Source: Verrucomicrobia subdivision 3 bacterium UBA7542 (lineage in GTDB: Bacteria > Verrucomicrobiota > Verrucomicrobiia > Limisphaerales > UBA11358). Taken from it: 18,533 nucleotides of DNA. The stretch is taken from positions 1 to 18,533 of the forward strand of contig DLMG01000238.1 in NCBI GenBank assembly GCA_002479245.1, written 5' to 3'. A program made the position numbers and the translations under genes. Below the pieces are notes generated by a model. It made no database searches. It worked only from the letters and a program-made list of their open reading frames with translations, and was not told the DNA's origin. This document shows positions 6,333-12,970 of the stretch, piece after piece. Positions within the stretch are counted from its first letter, which is position 1. Every line of letters begins with the position of its first letter.

Positions 6333-9300
6333 CGGCGCGAGGCGTCACGCACACATTTTTATTCGCTTGGGTGACAAAATAAAATTTCGCGCTTTGGATT
6401 CCCTTTCGCCGCGGCGGCGCAAGCTGCTGTTCTGGGCTTTGGGGCTGCTGCTGTTCTACACCGTCACCGGTTTTCTCATCCTGCCACCCATCATCCGCGC
6501 CGTGGCGGTCAAACAGTTGTCCAAACAACTCGATCGCGAGGTTTCCATCCAGAAGGTAAGGCTCAACCCGTTCGCGCTTTCGTCCACCATTCGTGGCCTG
6601 CTCATCAAGGACAAGGACGGCGAACCGTTTGTTTCGTGGGATGAGGTTTATGTCAATTTCCAGCTCTCGTCGTTCCTTGCCCATCCCTGGGTTTTCAAGG
6701 AAATCAGCGTGACCGGACCCTTTGCCCGCGTGCAGATGAATCAGGATGGCACGTTTAACTTTTCCGATCTCATCACGAAGTTCTCGACCAACGCACCGGC
6801 CGCACCGCCCAAGGAACCGGCCAAGCCCATCGCCCTGCGCATTGACCGGCTGCAAATCACGAACGCCACCGCCTCGGTGACCGACCTGACGCCGCGCACG
6901 CCGTTCAAGCGCATTCTGGGTCCGCTGGATGTGACCCTGGACAATTTTCGCACTGATCCGGACAATAAAAATCCCTATGCCTTTGCCGGCACCACCGACG
7001 CCGGTGAGAAAATTTCGTGGAGCGGGTTTTTCTACCTCGACCCGTTGCGTTCGCGGGGCGAGATGACGCTCGACAACCTCACGTTGAACAAATACGCCCC
7101 GCTGTACCAGGACCTGGTAAACTTTGAAATCCGGGACGGCACCGTGGGCCTGCACCTGAATTACCATCTGGAACTCACCCCCACCAACCGTGTCATCGCC
7201 GTGACCGACACCGCCTTTGCCCTGCGGGATTTCAAACTCGCCGAACCGGGCAGTGCCACCAACATCGTCGAGCTTGCCAATTTTGCCGTGACCGGCGTGA
7301 ACGTTGACGCCGTGGCCCGGCAGGTCGAAATTGGTTCCGTGTCCGCCGCCGGCGGCAGACTTTTTTTGTGCCGCAACAAGGACAATTCCGTCAACGTCGT
7401 CGAACTTTCCAAACCGGCGGAAGCGAACGCGTCGGGCGGCATCCTGTTGCTGCTCCGCTCCGTCACCAACGCCGTTGCCCTGCTCCTCCACAGCACGAAC
7501 CAATGGAGCGGTACGATTCATGACGTGGATTTCACGAGTTGCGCGCTGCACCTCGAAGACCTGGTCAATTCCCGCCCCGCCCGGCTCGACCTCGACGACA
7601 TCGCGCTGAGTGTCAAAAACATTTCCAACCTCCCAAACACTAATCTTACCGCCGAACTTTCTTTGCGGTGGAACACCAACGGCACCATCAAGACCGAAGT
7701 CGCCGCTTCCTTCTCGCCACCGACCGCCGACATCCAGCTCGCGCTCGACCAGCTTGATCTTGGCACGCTCGACCCGTATCTCGAACCCAAACTCAATCTT
7801 TTCATTCTCGGCAGCAAGCTCGGCCTCAACGGCCAGATTCATCTGCGCACGCCCAAGGATGCGCTGCCCGAAGTCACCTTCCATGGCGACGCGCGCCTGG
7901 ACGATTTCCACACCGTGGACGGCGTCCTAGGCGAGGATTTGTTGAAATGGGATTCGGTCCGCGTTTCCGGCATTGACGCAAACCTGAACCCGCAAACTGT
8001 CACCATCAAGGAAATCGCCGTGGACAACGCCTATGCGCGCGTCGTCATCGAAACCAATCACACCATCAATCTGCTCACCGCTTTGCGCCTGACCAATACC
8101 AACGCGCCGGCAACCACCAACGCAACCCAAGCCGCAACCGTTGCCGGAAAATCCGCCGCCACCACGACCAACACGGCCGCAGCATCGTCGCTGCCACAAA
8201 TTTCCATTGCCAGCATCGTCATTTCCAACGCCGCCGCCAGCTTCACCGACCGTTCGCTCACACCAAATGTGAATCTGGCAATTCAACAGATCGGCGGCGA
8301 AATCGCCGGCCTTTCGTCCGCGGAACTGCAGCACGCCGACGTGAATCTGCACGCCGTCGTGGACGGCATCGGCCCGGTGGACATCACCGGCCACATCAAT
8401 CCCTTCAACGAAACCGGGACGAACGATTTGAAGATTGCGGCAAAGAACGTGGATTTGACACCGACCAGCCCGTACTCCGGAAAATTCGCCGGGTACCGCA
8501 TCGTCCAGGGAAAATTAAACCTGGACCTGGCGTATGATCTCATCGGGCGGAAGTTGAAATCGAAGAATGTCATCACCCTTGACCGGTTCACCTTCGGCGA
8601 AAAGGTGAACAGTCCGGACGCGACGCATTTGCCCGTGCGCCTGGCCATCGCCATTCTGAAGGACCGCAACGGCCAGATTCTGCTCGACGTGCCCATCGAG
8701 GGCAGCCTCGACGATCCGCAGTTCCGCATTGGCAAGGTTGTCATGCACACCATTCTGAACCTTCTCGAAAAAGTCGCCACGTCGCCGTTCTCGCTGCTGG
8801 GCGCGGCGTTTGGCGGCGGTGGCGAGGAACTCAGTTATCAGGACTTTGCGCCGGGCAACGCGGTGTTATTGCCTGCCAACGAACAAAAGCTGGATTCCCT
8901 GGTGAAAGGACTTTACGAACGGCCCGGCCTGCAACTGGAAATCGCCGGCAGCATTGATCCGGAGGCCGACCGCGACGGCTTGCGCCGCACCAGTCTGGAC
9001 AAACAAATCCGCACCCGGCAATGGCAGTCGCTGCGCAAAGCCGAACGCGCCACCACCACGCCCGACCAGCTTGTGCTGACCCCGGAACAATACGCCGCCT
9101 GGGTGAAAAAACTTTACGGCGAGGCGCTGGACAAAGATGTCATCAACGCTGCGTTCATCGCCGCCAACACCAACCTCATCGCCATCGCCGCGCAAATTCC
9201 ATCGCGATCGGACAAAACTGAAAAGGGCGCGACCATTTTGATGAAAGGTTCGCCAACCACCGCGCCCAAATCATCCAATGTCGCCGCCATTTCAAATCAG

Positions 9301-9522
9301 CCCAAACCCGCCGCGCCGACCAATCCGACGGAGGCATTGCTGCTGGCCTCCATTCCCGTCACTGACAACGACCTCGAAGCGCTCGCGTCCGACCGCGCCA
9401 AAGCCGTCCGTGCTTACATCCTTCAGACGGGCAAGGTCGAAGCCACGCGCCTTTTCCTCTCAGAAAATCAGACCGGCGGTGTACGCTCGGACGGCAGCCG
9501 CGTTTATTTGCAGTTCAGATAG
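6298..9522 (+). CDS. DUF748 / AsmA-like envelope protein
   Basis: This is a ~1,070-residue protein of the DUF748 family, large AsmA-like proteins thought to act between the inner and outer membranes. One transmembrane segment (about 42-64) follows a basic stretch (RRRKLL). The periplasmic part opens with 'LDREVSIQKVRLNPFALSSTIRGLLI' and 'VNFQLSSFLAHPWVFKEISVTGP', typical of the family. A Thr/Ala/Asn-rich linker lies at ~599-632. The C-terminus holds the characteristic 'LLPANEQKLDSLVKGLYERPGLQLEIAG' (from ~858) and 'AKAVRAYILQTGKVEATRLFL' (from ~1034), which is reminiscent of OmpA-type peptidoglycan-binding ends. The start is uncertain: GTG at 6298, GTG at 6307 or TTG at 6367 are all possible, none with a strong ribosome site. 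The first two overlap the upstream gene, suggesting coupling. Exact function is unknown. Confidence 0.88.
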   Translation: MKNVLNPHEGVDGARRHAHIFIRLGDKIKFRALDSLSPRRRKLLFWALGLLLFYTVTGFLILPPIIRAVAVKQLSKQLDREVSIQKVRLNPFALSSTIRGLLIKDKDGEPFVSWDEVYVNFQLSSFLAHPWVFKEISVTGPFARVQMNQDGTFNFSDLITKFSTNAPAAPPKEPAKPIALRIDRLQITNATASVTDLTPRTPFKRILGPLDVTLDNFRTDPDNKNPYAFAGTTDAGEKISWSGFFYLDPLRSRGEMTLDNLTLNKYAPLYQDLVNFEIRDGTVGLHLNYHLELTPTNRVIAVTDTAFALRDFKLAEPGSATNIVELANFAVTGVNVDAVARQVEIGSVSAAGGRLFLCRNKDNSVNVVELSKPAEANASGGILLLLRSVTNAVALLLHSTNQWSGTIHDVDFTSCALHLEDLVNSRPARLDLDDIALSVKNISNLPNTNLTAELSLRWNTNGTIKTEVAASFSPPTADIQLALDQLDLGTLDPYLEPKLNLFILGSKLGLNGQIHLRTPKDALPEVTFHGDARLDDFHTVDGVLGEDLLKWDSVRVSGIDANLNPQTVTIKEIAVDNAYARVVIETNHTINLLTALRLTNTNAPATTNATQAATVAGKSAATTTNTAAASSLPQISIASIVISNAAASFTDRSLTPNVNLAIQQIGGEIAGLSSAELQHADVNLHAVVDGIGPVDITGHINPFNETGTNDLKIAAKNVDLTPTSPYSGKFAGYRIVQGKLNLDLAYDLIGRKLKSKNVITLDRFTFGEKVNSPDATHLPVRLAIAILKDRNGQILLDVPIEGSLDDPQFRIGKVVMHTILNLLEKVATSPFSLLGAAFGGGGEELSYQDFAPGNAVLLPANEQKLDSLVKGLYERPGLQLEIAGSIDPEADRDGLRRTSLDKQIRTRQWQSLRKAERATTTPDQLVLTPEQYAAWVKKLYGEALDKDVINAAFIAANTNLIAIAAQIPSRSDKTEKGATILMKGSPTTAPKSSNVAAISNQPKPAAPTNPTEALLLASIPVTDNDLEALASDRAKAVRAYILQTGKVEATRLFLSENQTGGVRSDGSRVYLQFR

Positions 9523-9653
9523 GAGCGAGGAGCGCCAGCCCCTGTCCTGCATAGCCTTGGCGAAGCGGGATCCGGCCCGGCATCAGGAGTTGTGCATTGG
9601 GTGATAAAACCACTTGTAATCTGTCGCGAACGGCAAATTGCCATCTGAATCGC
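9523..9653. other. Convergent intergenic gap
   Basis: This gap of 131 bp separates two genes that converge. It holds a short perfect palindrome (GGCAAATTGCC at 9632-9642) and a 'TAGCCTTGGCGAAG' string that looks like a dispersed repeat remnant. I find no hairpin followed by a T-tract, so no clear intrinsic terminator. Confidence 0.35.
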
Positions 9654-10736
9654 TCACATGGCTAAAAGCCACGGCACCAGTTTCTTTCCGCCGAAAATCC
9701 AGACTGCCGCTGCGAGCGCGATGTAAGGCCCGTAAGGCATGCGCGATGACCATTCGCGCCGGCGCATTACGATAAGCGTGACGCCCACCACCGCGCCAAT
9801 CAATGAGCTGAACATCAGCGAAAAAACCACGCCCTGCCAGCCGAGGAACGCGCCAATCGCGCCCATGAATTTTACGTCGCCCAAGCCCATCGCCTCGCGC
9901 GGCAACACGATTTCCGTGCTCACTGCCTCCATGCACGGCACGTCGTTGGGATTCATTTTTTCTTCACCGATCTCCAGCGCCGACGGCGACAGCCGCACCA
10001 GCACGTCTTGGTAGCCGCGGTCCACCAGCTCAACCGTGCGCGCGTGCAGCATAATCACATCTGACTTGCGGTAAAACAATTCGTCGTAGGGAATTTCCTT
10101 GTCCGGCAGATGCACGGATGTTTCGGTGAAAATAATTTTCGCGTCCCTCGGCCATTTCACCCACTGCCGTCCAAACAACAATTTACCCAGCCGCAGAATC
10201 CCGTAAATTGTCGCTGCGCCCACAATCGCGCCGATAAAACTCCGCCTCAGCCCGACATTCAACGTGCTCGCATCGTGCAGTGACGGAACGAAAAATGACG
10301 CGGCGAAGCCCACCGCCATGCCGCCGAACGTGATTTCATCAGGAATGATGAAATGCTCGAAGTCAATGAACGTGGCCGCGATCAGTCCCGCGAGAAAAAC
10401 CGCGTAAACAAGGGCCACCGGCATGGACGGAAGCGGATGGCCCGCGTTGCCGAACGCCAGCCAGCAGCTTAGAAACGCCACGCCCGTGAGCAGTTCAACA
10501 GCGAAATAGCGCCATGAGATGGGCGCGCCGCAATTTTTGCAGCGTCCGCGCAACGCCAGCCACGTCACCAGCGGAATGTTCAGATACCACGGGATGGAAT
10601 ACTTGCAGTACGGACAATGCGATCGGGGCGTGATGATGCTCATGCCCAGCGGCAACCGGTAGATGCACACGTTCAAAAAGCTGCCGACAATGCAGCCGAG
10701 TGCGAAGAAGACGAGCGACCAAAAATGGAATGGCAC
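9654..10736 (-). CDS. Type IV prepilin peptidase (leader peptidase/N-methyltransferase), with insert
   Basis: This membrane aspartic protease cleaves and N-methylates type IV pilin or type II secretion pseudopilin precursors. Numbering is from the ATG at 10859. Visible are GSFLNVCIYRLP (59-70), two zinc pairs CPYC (82-85) and CKNC (107-110), and the two catalytic aspartates D166 (TFIDFEHFIIPD) and D328 (MGLGDVKFMG). The aspartates are ~160 residues apart, against roughly 65 in classical PilD. A soluble ~95-residue insert (about 226-323) accounts for this. The ATG at 10859 overlaps the S23 stop as ATGA, but residues 3-40 are translated from degenerate 7-mer repeats. I therefore prefer the GTG at 10736, which starts just before the first membrane segment. 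No pilin genes are in the window. Confidence 0.9.
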   Translation of the reverse strand: MPFHFWSLVFFALGCIVGSFLNVCIYRLPLGMSIITPRSHCPYCKYSIPWYLNIPLVTWLALRGRCKNCGAPISWRYFAVELLTGVAFLSCWLAFGNAGHPLPSMPVALVYAVFLAGLIAATFIDFEHFIIPDEITFGGMAVGFAASFFVPSLHDASTLNVGLRRSFIGAIVGAATIYGILRLGKLLFGRQWVKWPRDAKIIFTETSVHLPDKEIPYDELFYRKSDVIMLHARTVELVDRGYQDVLVRLSPSALEIGEEKMNPNDVPCMEAVSTEIVLPREAMGLGDVKFMGAIGAFLGWQGVVFSLMFSSLIGAVVGVTLIVMRRREWSSRMPYGPYIALAAAVWIFGGKKLVPWLLAM

Positions 10737-10785
10737 CAGTGACCAGTCCGCAGTCCACGGTCGCCAGTCCACGGTCCAAAGCCCA
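10737..10785. repeat. Degenerate 7-mer array, CAGTCCA orientation
   Basis: About seven units of a degenerate heptamer (CAGTGAC, CAGTCCG, CAGTCCA, CGGTCGC, CAGTCCA, CGGTCCA, AAGCCCA) abut the likely start codon of the prepilin peptidase. The motif is the same as in the arrays around the S23 gene and at the end of aroE. Confidence 0.7.
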
Positions 10786-10814
10786 GAGCCTAAAACCGAT
10801 AAACATCCGGCCAG

Positions 10815-10851
10815 CGGACTGAGGACTGTGAACTGAGGACTGTGGACTGAA
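10815..10851. repeat. Left heptamer array and inverted repeat of the S23 unit
   Basis: Five units of NGGACTG-type heptamers (CGGACTG, AGGACTG, TGAACTG, AGGACTG, TGGACTG) end 4 bp from the S23 stop codon. The last 15 bp, GGACTGTGGACTGAA (10837-10851), is a perfect inverted copy of 11250-11264 on the other side of the gene. Confidence 0.85.
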
Positions 10852-10855
10852 TGTA

Positions 10856-11245
10856 TCATTTGAATTTTCTGCCGCGCAAATCAGATTGTTTCAGGTAAGC
10901 CATAAACCCGGCAAGCAGCCGGCCCACTTCGTCAGTTGAGTTGTAAAGCTGGTTAAACTGCGTGGGATTGATGTATTGCTGGTCCAAGGCAACGTAAAGG
11001 TGTGATTTTACTTCCCCGCAGGAGCCTTTTGAAACTGAAAGAAACTGAATAAATTCTTTGTCTCCGCCACGGTCATATCCCTCCGCGACATTTCCCATGA
11101 CCGAAACCGAGGCGCGCTGAATTTGGTCCCTCAATCCGAAATCCTTTGCAAACGCTCCTGTCTTGGAGTGCGCATAGACTTCCCTGGTCAGTTCCCGCGC
11201 CTTTTGCCATGCGAGGATGTCCTCAAATTTCTGGATTTTACCCAT
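10856..11245 (-). CDS. Four-helix-bundle protein of the S23 (23S rRNA intervening sequence) family
   Basis: The 129-residue protein matches the S23/four-helix-bundle family: KFEDILAWQKARELTREVY at the start, then GLRDQIQRASVSVMGNVAEG, GGDKEFIQFLSVSKGSCGEVKSHLYVALD and a C-terminal helix. The family was named from proteins encoded inside 23S rRNA intervening sequences, and it is structurally related to the Avd accessory protein of diversity-generating retroelements (established knowledge). Its biochemical role is mostly unknown. I choose the ATG at 11245 rather than 11266, because residues before it derive from the flanking repeat and GAAAG lies just upstream. The gene fits almost exactly between perfect 15-bp inverted repeats (10837-10851, 11250-11264). 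This looks like an inserted unit between aroE and the prepilin peptidase gene. No reverse transcriptase or 23S rRNA is nearby. Confidence 0.92.
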   Translation of the reverse strand: MGKIQKFEDILAWQKARELTREVYAHSKTGAFAKDFGLRDQIQRASVSVMGNVAEGYDRGGDKEFIQFLSVSKGSCGEVKSHLYVALDQQYINPTQFNQLYNSTDEVGRLLAGFMAYLKQSDLRGRKFK

Positions 11246-11249
11246 ATCT

Positions 11250-11286
11250 TTCAGTCCACAGTCCATAGTCTTGAGTCCACAGTCAA
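11250..11286. repeat. Right heptamer array and inverted repeat of the S23 unit
   Basis: TTCAGTCCACAGTCC (11250-11264) is the inverted partner of 10837-10851. Five heptamers follow in mirror orientation (CAGTCCA, CAGTCCA, TAGTCTT, GAGTCCA, CAGTCAA). The array lies directly upstream of the S23 start codon, so any promoter or ribosome site of that gene lies in or beside it. Confidence 0.85.
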
Positions 11287-11325
11287 GAAAAGGCGATTAT
11301 TCAAATGCAATTGCACGTTACGAAC

Positions 11326-12408
11326 TCAAGACTGTGGACTGCGGACTGCGGACTGCCGACTGCGGACTGCGGACTGCCGACTGCGGACTGTGGACTGCCG
11401 ACTGCGGACTGCGGACTGCCGACTGTGGACTGTGGACTGATAAACTTCCGCTTCCAGCGCGCGGCGCATTACATCGAGCGGCGCGGGTTGTCCGGTCCAG
11501 ATTTCAAAAGCCTTTGCGCCCTGGTGCAGCAACATGCCCAGGCCGTTGGCCGTGCGGCAACCGGCGGCCTTGGCCGCTTTGAGCAGCAACGTTTCCGCCG
11601 GGTTGTAAATCATGTCGTAAACCGCGCGAGCCTGGCGCAAGGGAAACTGTTTTTCGTCCAAGGGCGACGGATCGCCGGGCTTCAAACCGAGCGGCGTGGC
11701 ATTCAACAACAAATCCACCGGCCCCGGCGGAAAGCCAACCTTAACCTTCACCCGCGGATGCCGCTTGCGGATTTCCTGCGCCACCGCCTCGGCCTTGGCA
11801 CTCACGAAATCCACCAGAAACAATTCGGACACGTTTTCCAGTGCCAGCCTTAAAGCCGCCACCTGCCCCGCCCCGCCCGTCCCGAGCAGCAACACTTTCG
11901 CCCCCTCCAGTTTCAAGGCCAGGTCCTCACGCAACGAACGGGCGACCCCATCGGAATCGGTGTTGAAGCCGACGGCGCGGATTTCGTTCGGAGTTCCGCC
12001 TTCAGGCGGTTTGGCGGGCTGCGTTTGGCCGTCCCGCAACTGGCGGGACGGAACTCCAAACTGATGCAACGGCAGCCAGGCGCCATTGTCATCTCGTCCC
12101 TCAAATCGGATGGTATTGACCGCGCCCCACGTTTTTGCCGATTCATCAAGCTCATCCACGATTTGCATCGCGAGCAGCTTGTGCGGAACGGTGAGGTTCA
12201 GGCCGGAGAACTGCATGGCCTTTGCACCGGCGATGGCCGCGCGCAAATCGTCGGGGCGGACTTCAAACGCGAGGTAACGCCAGTTCAGGCCGAGCGCGGC
12301 GAACGCGGCGTTGTGCATTGCGGGAGACGCGGAATGGCGGATGGGAAAGCCATAGACCGCGCAACAGCGCGTGGCGGCATTGATGGCGGGTTGAACCGGT
12401 TGAGACAC
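11326..12408 (-). CDS. aroE: Shikimate dehydrogenase with an internal repeat insert and a repeat-encoded tail
   Basis: AroE reduces 3-dehydroshikimate to shikimate with NADPH in the aromatic amino acid pathway. The shikimate-binding SASPAMHNAAF (26-36), NLTVPHK with catalytic K77, GAVNT (95-99), GFNTDSDG with catalytic D151, the NADP loop LGTGGAG (175-181), NATPLG (236-241) and GLGMLLHQG (289-297) are all visible. Start is GTG at 12408. Two oddities stand out. Residues 118-140 (GVPSRQ...PEGGTP) lie between the GAVNT strand and GFNTD and are encoded by a palindromic element at 11990-12057. The last ~37 residues, built of QSAVRSR-like heptapeptides, are encoded by a tandem 7-mer array, so the native stop is probably near residue 323. 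All catalytic motifs are intact, so the enzyme is likely functional. Confidence 0.95.
   Translation of the reverse strand: MSQPVQPAINAATRCCAVYGFPIRHSASPAMHNAAFAALGLNWRYLAFEVRPDDLRAAIAGAKAMQFSGLNLTVPHKLLAMQIVDELDESAKTWGAVNTIRFEGRDDNGAWLPLHQFGVPSRQLRDGQTQPAKPPEGGTPNEIRAVGFNTDSDGVARSLREDLALKLEGAKVLLLGTGGAGQVAALRLALENVSELFLVDFVSAKAEAVAQEIRKRHPRVKVKVGFPPGPVDLLLNATPLGLKPGDPSPLDEKQFPLRQARAVYDMIYNPAETLLLKAAKAAGCRTANGLGMLLHQGAKAFEIWTGQPAPLDVMRRALEAEVYQSTVHSRQSAVRSRQSTVRSRQSAVRSRQSAVRSPQS
11330..11440. repeat. Tandem 7-mer array, 15.9 copies of GACTGNN
   Basis: Fifteen full units (GACTGTG, GACTGCG or GACTGCC) and a partial GACTGA run without interruption. Three units make 21 bp, so the array stays open in any frame free of stops and encodes seven-residue repeats in the aroE frame. 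The same heptamer flanks the S23 gene 40 bp away. Confidence 0.95.
11990..12057. repeat. Palindromic repeat element inside aroE
   Basis: The outer arms GGAGTTCCG (11990-11998) and CGGAACTCC (12049-12057) are perfect inverse complements. Inside are two further hairpins: CCGCC-TTCA-GGCGG (11996-12009) and CGTCCCGC-AACTG-GCGGGACG (12030-12050). The element is read through in frame by aroE, which recalls Rickettsia palindromic elements that insert in coding genes (analogy, not homology). Confidence 0.8.
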
Positions 12409-12466
12409 ACAGAATTTATATGCGGCAATGGCGCGGGTTTAAAGCGCAAAGTCTGGTGCGGTGAAT

Positions 12467-12970
12467 TTAGGAGGAAAAGATATATTCGTAAGACGCCAGT
12501 AAAAGAGGGAAGGCAGCGACCGAACAGATGTTGCCAATAAATGAAGCCAGCCAACATTTGGCAATTGACGGTGCCGTGAGTTCGGACTTGGCCGGAGGCG
12601 CAAAACGGCAAATCAAATAGATCAAAATGCCTTCAACAAACACAACGAGTCCCTCACCACTGGCTGCGGCAAATGCCGGACGCATGTCTTGCAGCAACCA
12701 AAGCACGCCCAGAAATGACGGGTACGTGAGCAGATGCATGCCGATCAGCCAGATAATAAAAATACGCGGTCTTCGGAAGCGTCGGAGAATTAACAAAACG
12801 CAAATCAATTCCAACAGAATGGCAAGGGCGATAGCGAAGGAAATTTCCGGCGTTACCGATTTTTCAGGCAGTGAAATCGGGTTAGCCTTCGCGGAGGCGG
12901 CCAAAAAAACCACCGCTGCCACAACTCCAAACCACCGGACGCAATGAATAAATTTGAAATGTGATTTCAT
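12467..12970 (-). CDS. Small multi-span membrane protein of unknown function
   Basis: The 167-residue product begins with a Sec signal-like segment ending ASAKA-N (about residue 29), followed by four hydrophobic stretches (roughly 42-63, 69-93, 104-124 and 136-165). I do not recognise a family. Its ATG (12970) overlaps the stop of the HEAT-repeat gene as ATGA, which strongly suggests the two are translated together. The genuine start is therefore well supported despite the unknown function. It might anchor or work with the HEAT protein at the membrane (inference). Confidence 0.75.
   Translation of the reverse strand: MKSHFKFIHCVRWFGVVAAVVFLAASAKANPISLPEKSVTPEISFAIALAILLELICVLLILRRFRRPRIFIIWLIGMHLLTYPSFLGVLWLLQDMRPAFAAASGEGLVVFVEGILIYLICRFAPPAKSELTAPSIAKCWLASFIGNICSVAAFPLLLASYEYIFSS

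Noticed and set aside
6283..7911. A 542-codon open frame on the minus strand opposite the DUF748 gene
   Set aside because: It is a GC-rich shadow of the plus-strand gene. The plus frame has clear family motifs, whereas this product has biased low-complexity composition and no recognisable domain.
9523..9653. Bidirectional intrinsic terminator between the converging genes
   Set aside because: Only a short AT-centred palindrome is present, without a GC-rich stem or T-tract.
11330..11440. CRISPR array
   Set aside because: The repeat period is 7 bp with no spacers between units, so it is a simple tandem array.
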